A stretch of DNA of 6,596 nt, from NCBI GenBank assembly GCA_004525155.1, contig SPDA01000101.1, positions 1 to 6,596 of the forward strand, given 5' to 3'. The stretch is from Spirochaetales bacterium (lineage in GTDB: Bacteria > Spirochaetota > Spirochaetia > SPDA01). Positions 6,527-6,596 of the stretch are shown here, piece by piece (the stretch's first letter is position 1; each line of letters opens with the position of its first letter). Below the pieces are notes generated by a model. That model was not told the origin of the DNA. It saw only the letters and a program-made list of their open reading frames with translations, and made no database searches. The position numbers and the translations under genes are program-made.

Positions 6527-6532
6527 GTTATA
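6527..6532 (-). promoter_or_regulatory. Candidate -10 element for the five-gene cluster
   Basis: TATAAC on the - strand, inside an AT-rich stretch (GATAAAAATATAAC), differs from the sigma-70 -10 consensus at one base and would start transcription about 20 nt before the ribosome site's gene. No convincing -35 box lies 16-18 nt upstream; the sequence there is GC-rich (around CGGTCC). The remaining bases to the window edge show no gene I can support. Confidence 0.25.
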
Positions 6533-6596
6533 TTTTTATCTTCGTCCCGGACCGCTGACATTTGATGTTCCGAATCATGGTTGGAAATGGGAGAAA

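Noticed and set aside
6565..6596. Possible start of a divergent + strand gene (ATG at 6565, open to the window edge)
   Set aside because: Only about ten codons are visible, with no ribosome site and no recognisable residues; it cannot be supported.

Overview
This 6.6 kb piece looks like an ordinary, densely coded bacterial chromosome with mid-range GC. I see no RNA gene, insertion sequence, CRISPR array, phage gene or origin. The lineage cannot be fixed from the sequence alone. The mix of an ankyrin/SUMF1 fusion, a PF10023-type lipoprotein 'aminopeptidase' and a DPE2-like GH77 enzyme would suit a spirochaete or a similar free-living didermal bacterium; this is a weak inference.

Layout: the left part (1-1343, + strand) is the 3' part of a gene whose start lies outside the window. 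It encodes about five ankyrin repeats followed by a C-terminal SUMF1/formylglycine-generating-enzyme (C-type-lectin-like) domain. That domain has no cysteine and so cannot be a normal FGE. It ends only 25 bp from the stop codon of a convergent gene, and a perfect 7-bp inverted repeat covers its last codons.

Everything from 6500 down to 1369 lies on the - strand and reads as one tightly packed transcription unit of five genes. In order of transcription they are: a 4-alpha-glucanotransferase (GH77, malQ/DPE2-like); a 116-residue membrane protein with a four-cysteine tail; an MTH1-like Nudix hydrolase (probable 8-oxo-dGTP diphosphatase); a 12-helix MFS transporter; and a lipoprotein with an HEQTH metallopeptidase motif. 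The junctions are a 7-nt gap and overlaps of 32 (or 20), 4 and 20 nt. Only the first gene has a clear Shine-Dalgarno sequence, so the later genes are probably translated by coupling.

The five products do not form a pathway I recognise. They cover glucan metabolism, nucleotide-pool cleaning, transport and an envelope peptidase-like protein, so the cluster may be a housekeeping operon of convenience. The points most worth a second look are the cysteine-free ankyrin-SUMF1 protein, whose C-terminus has the spacing of FGE-type diversity-generating-retroelement targets (no retroelement is present in the window); the unrecognised small Cys4 membrane protein; and the roughly 135-residue insertion in the GH77 catalytic domain.
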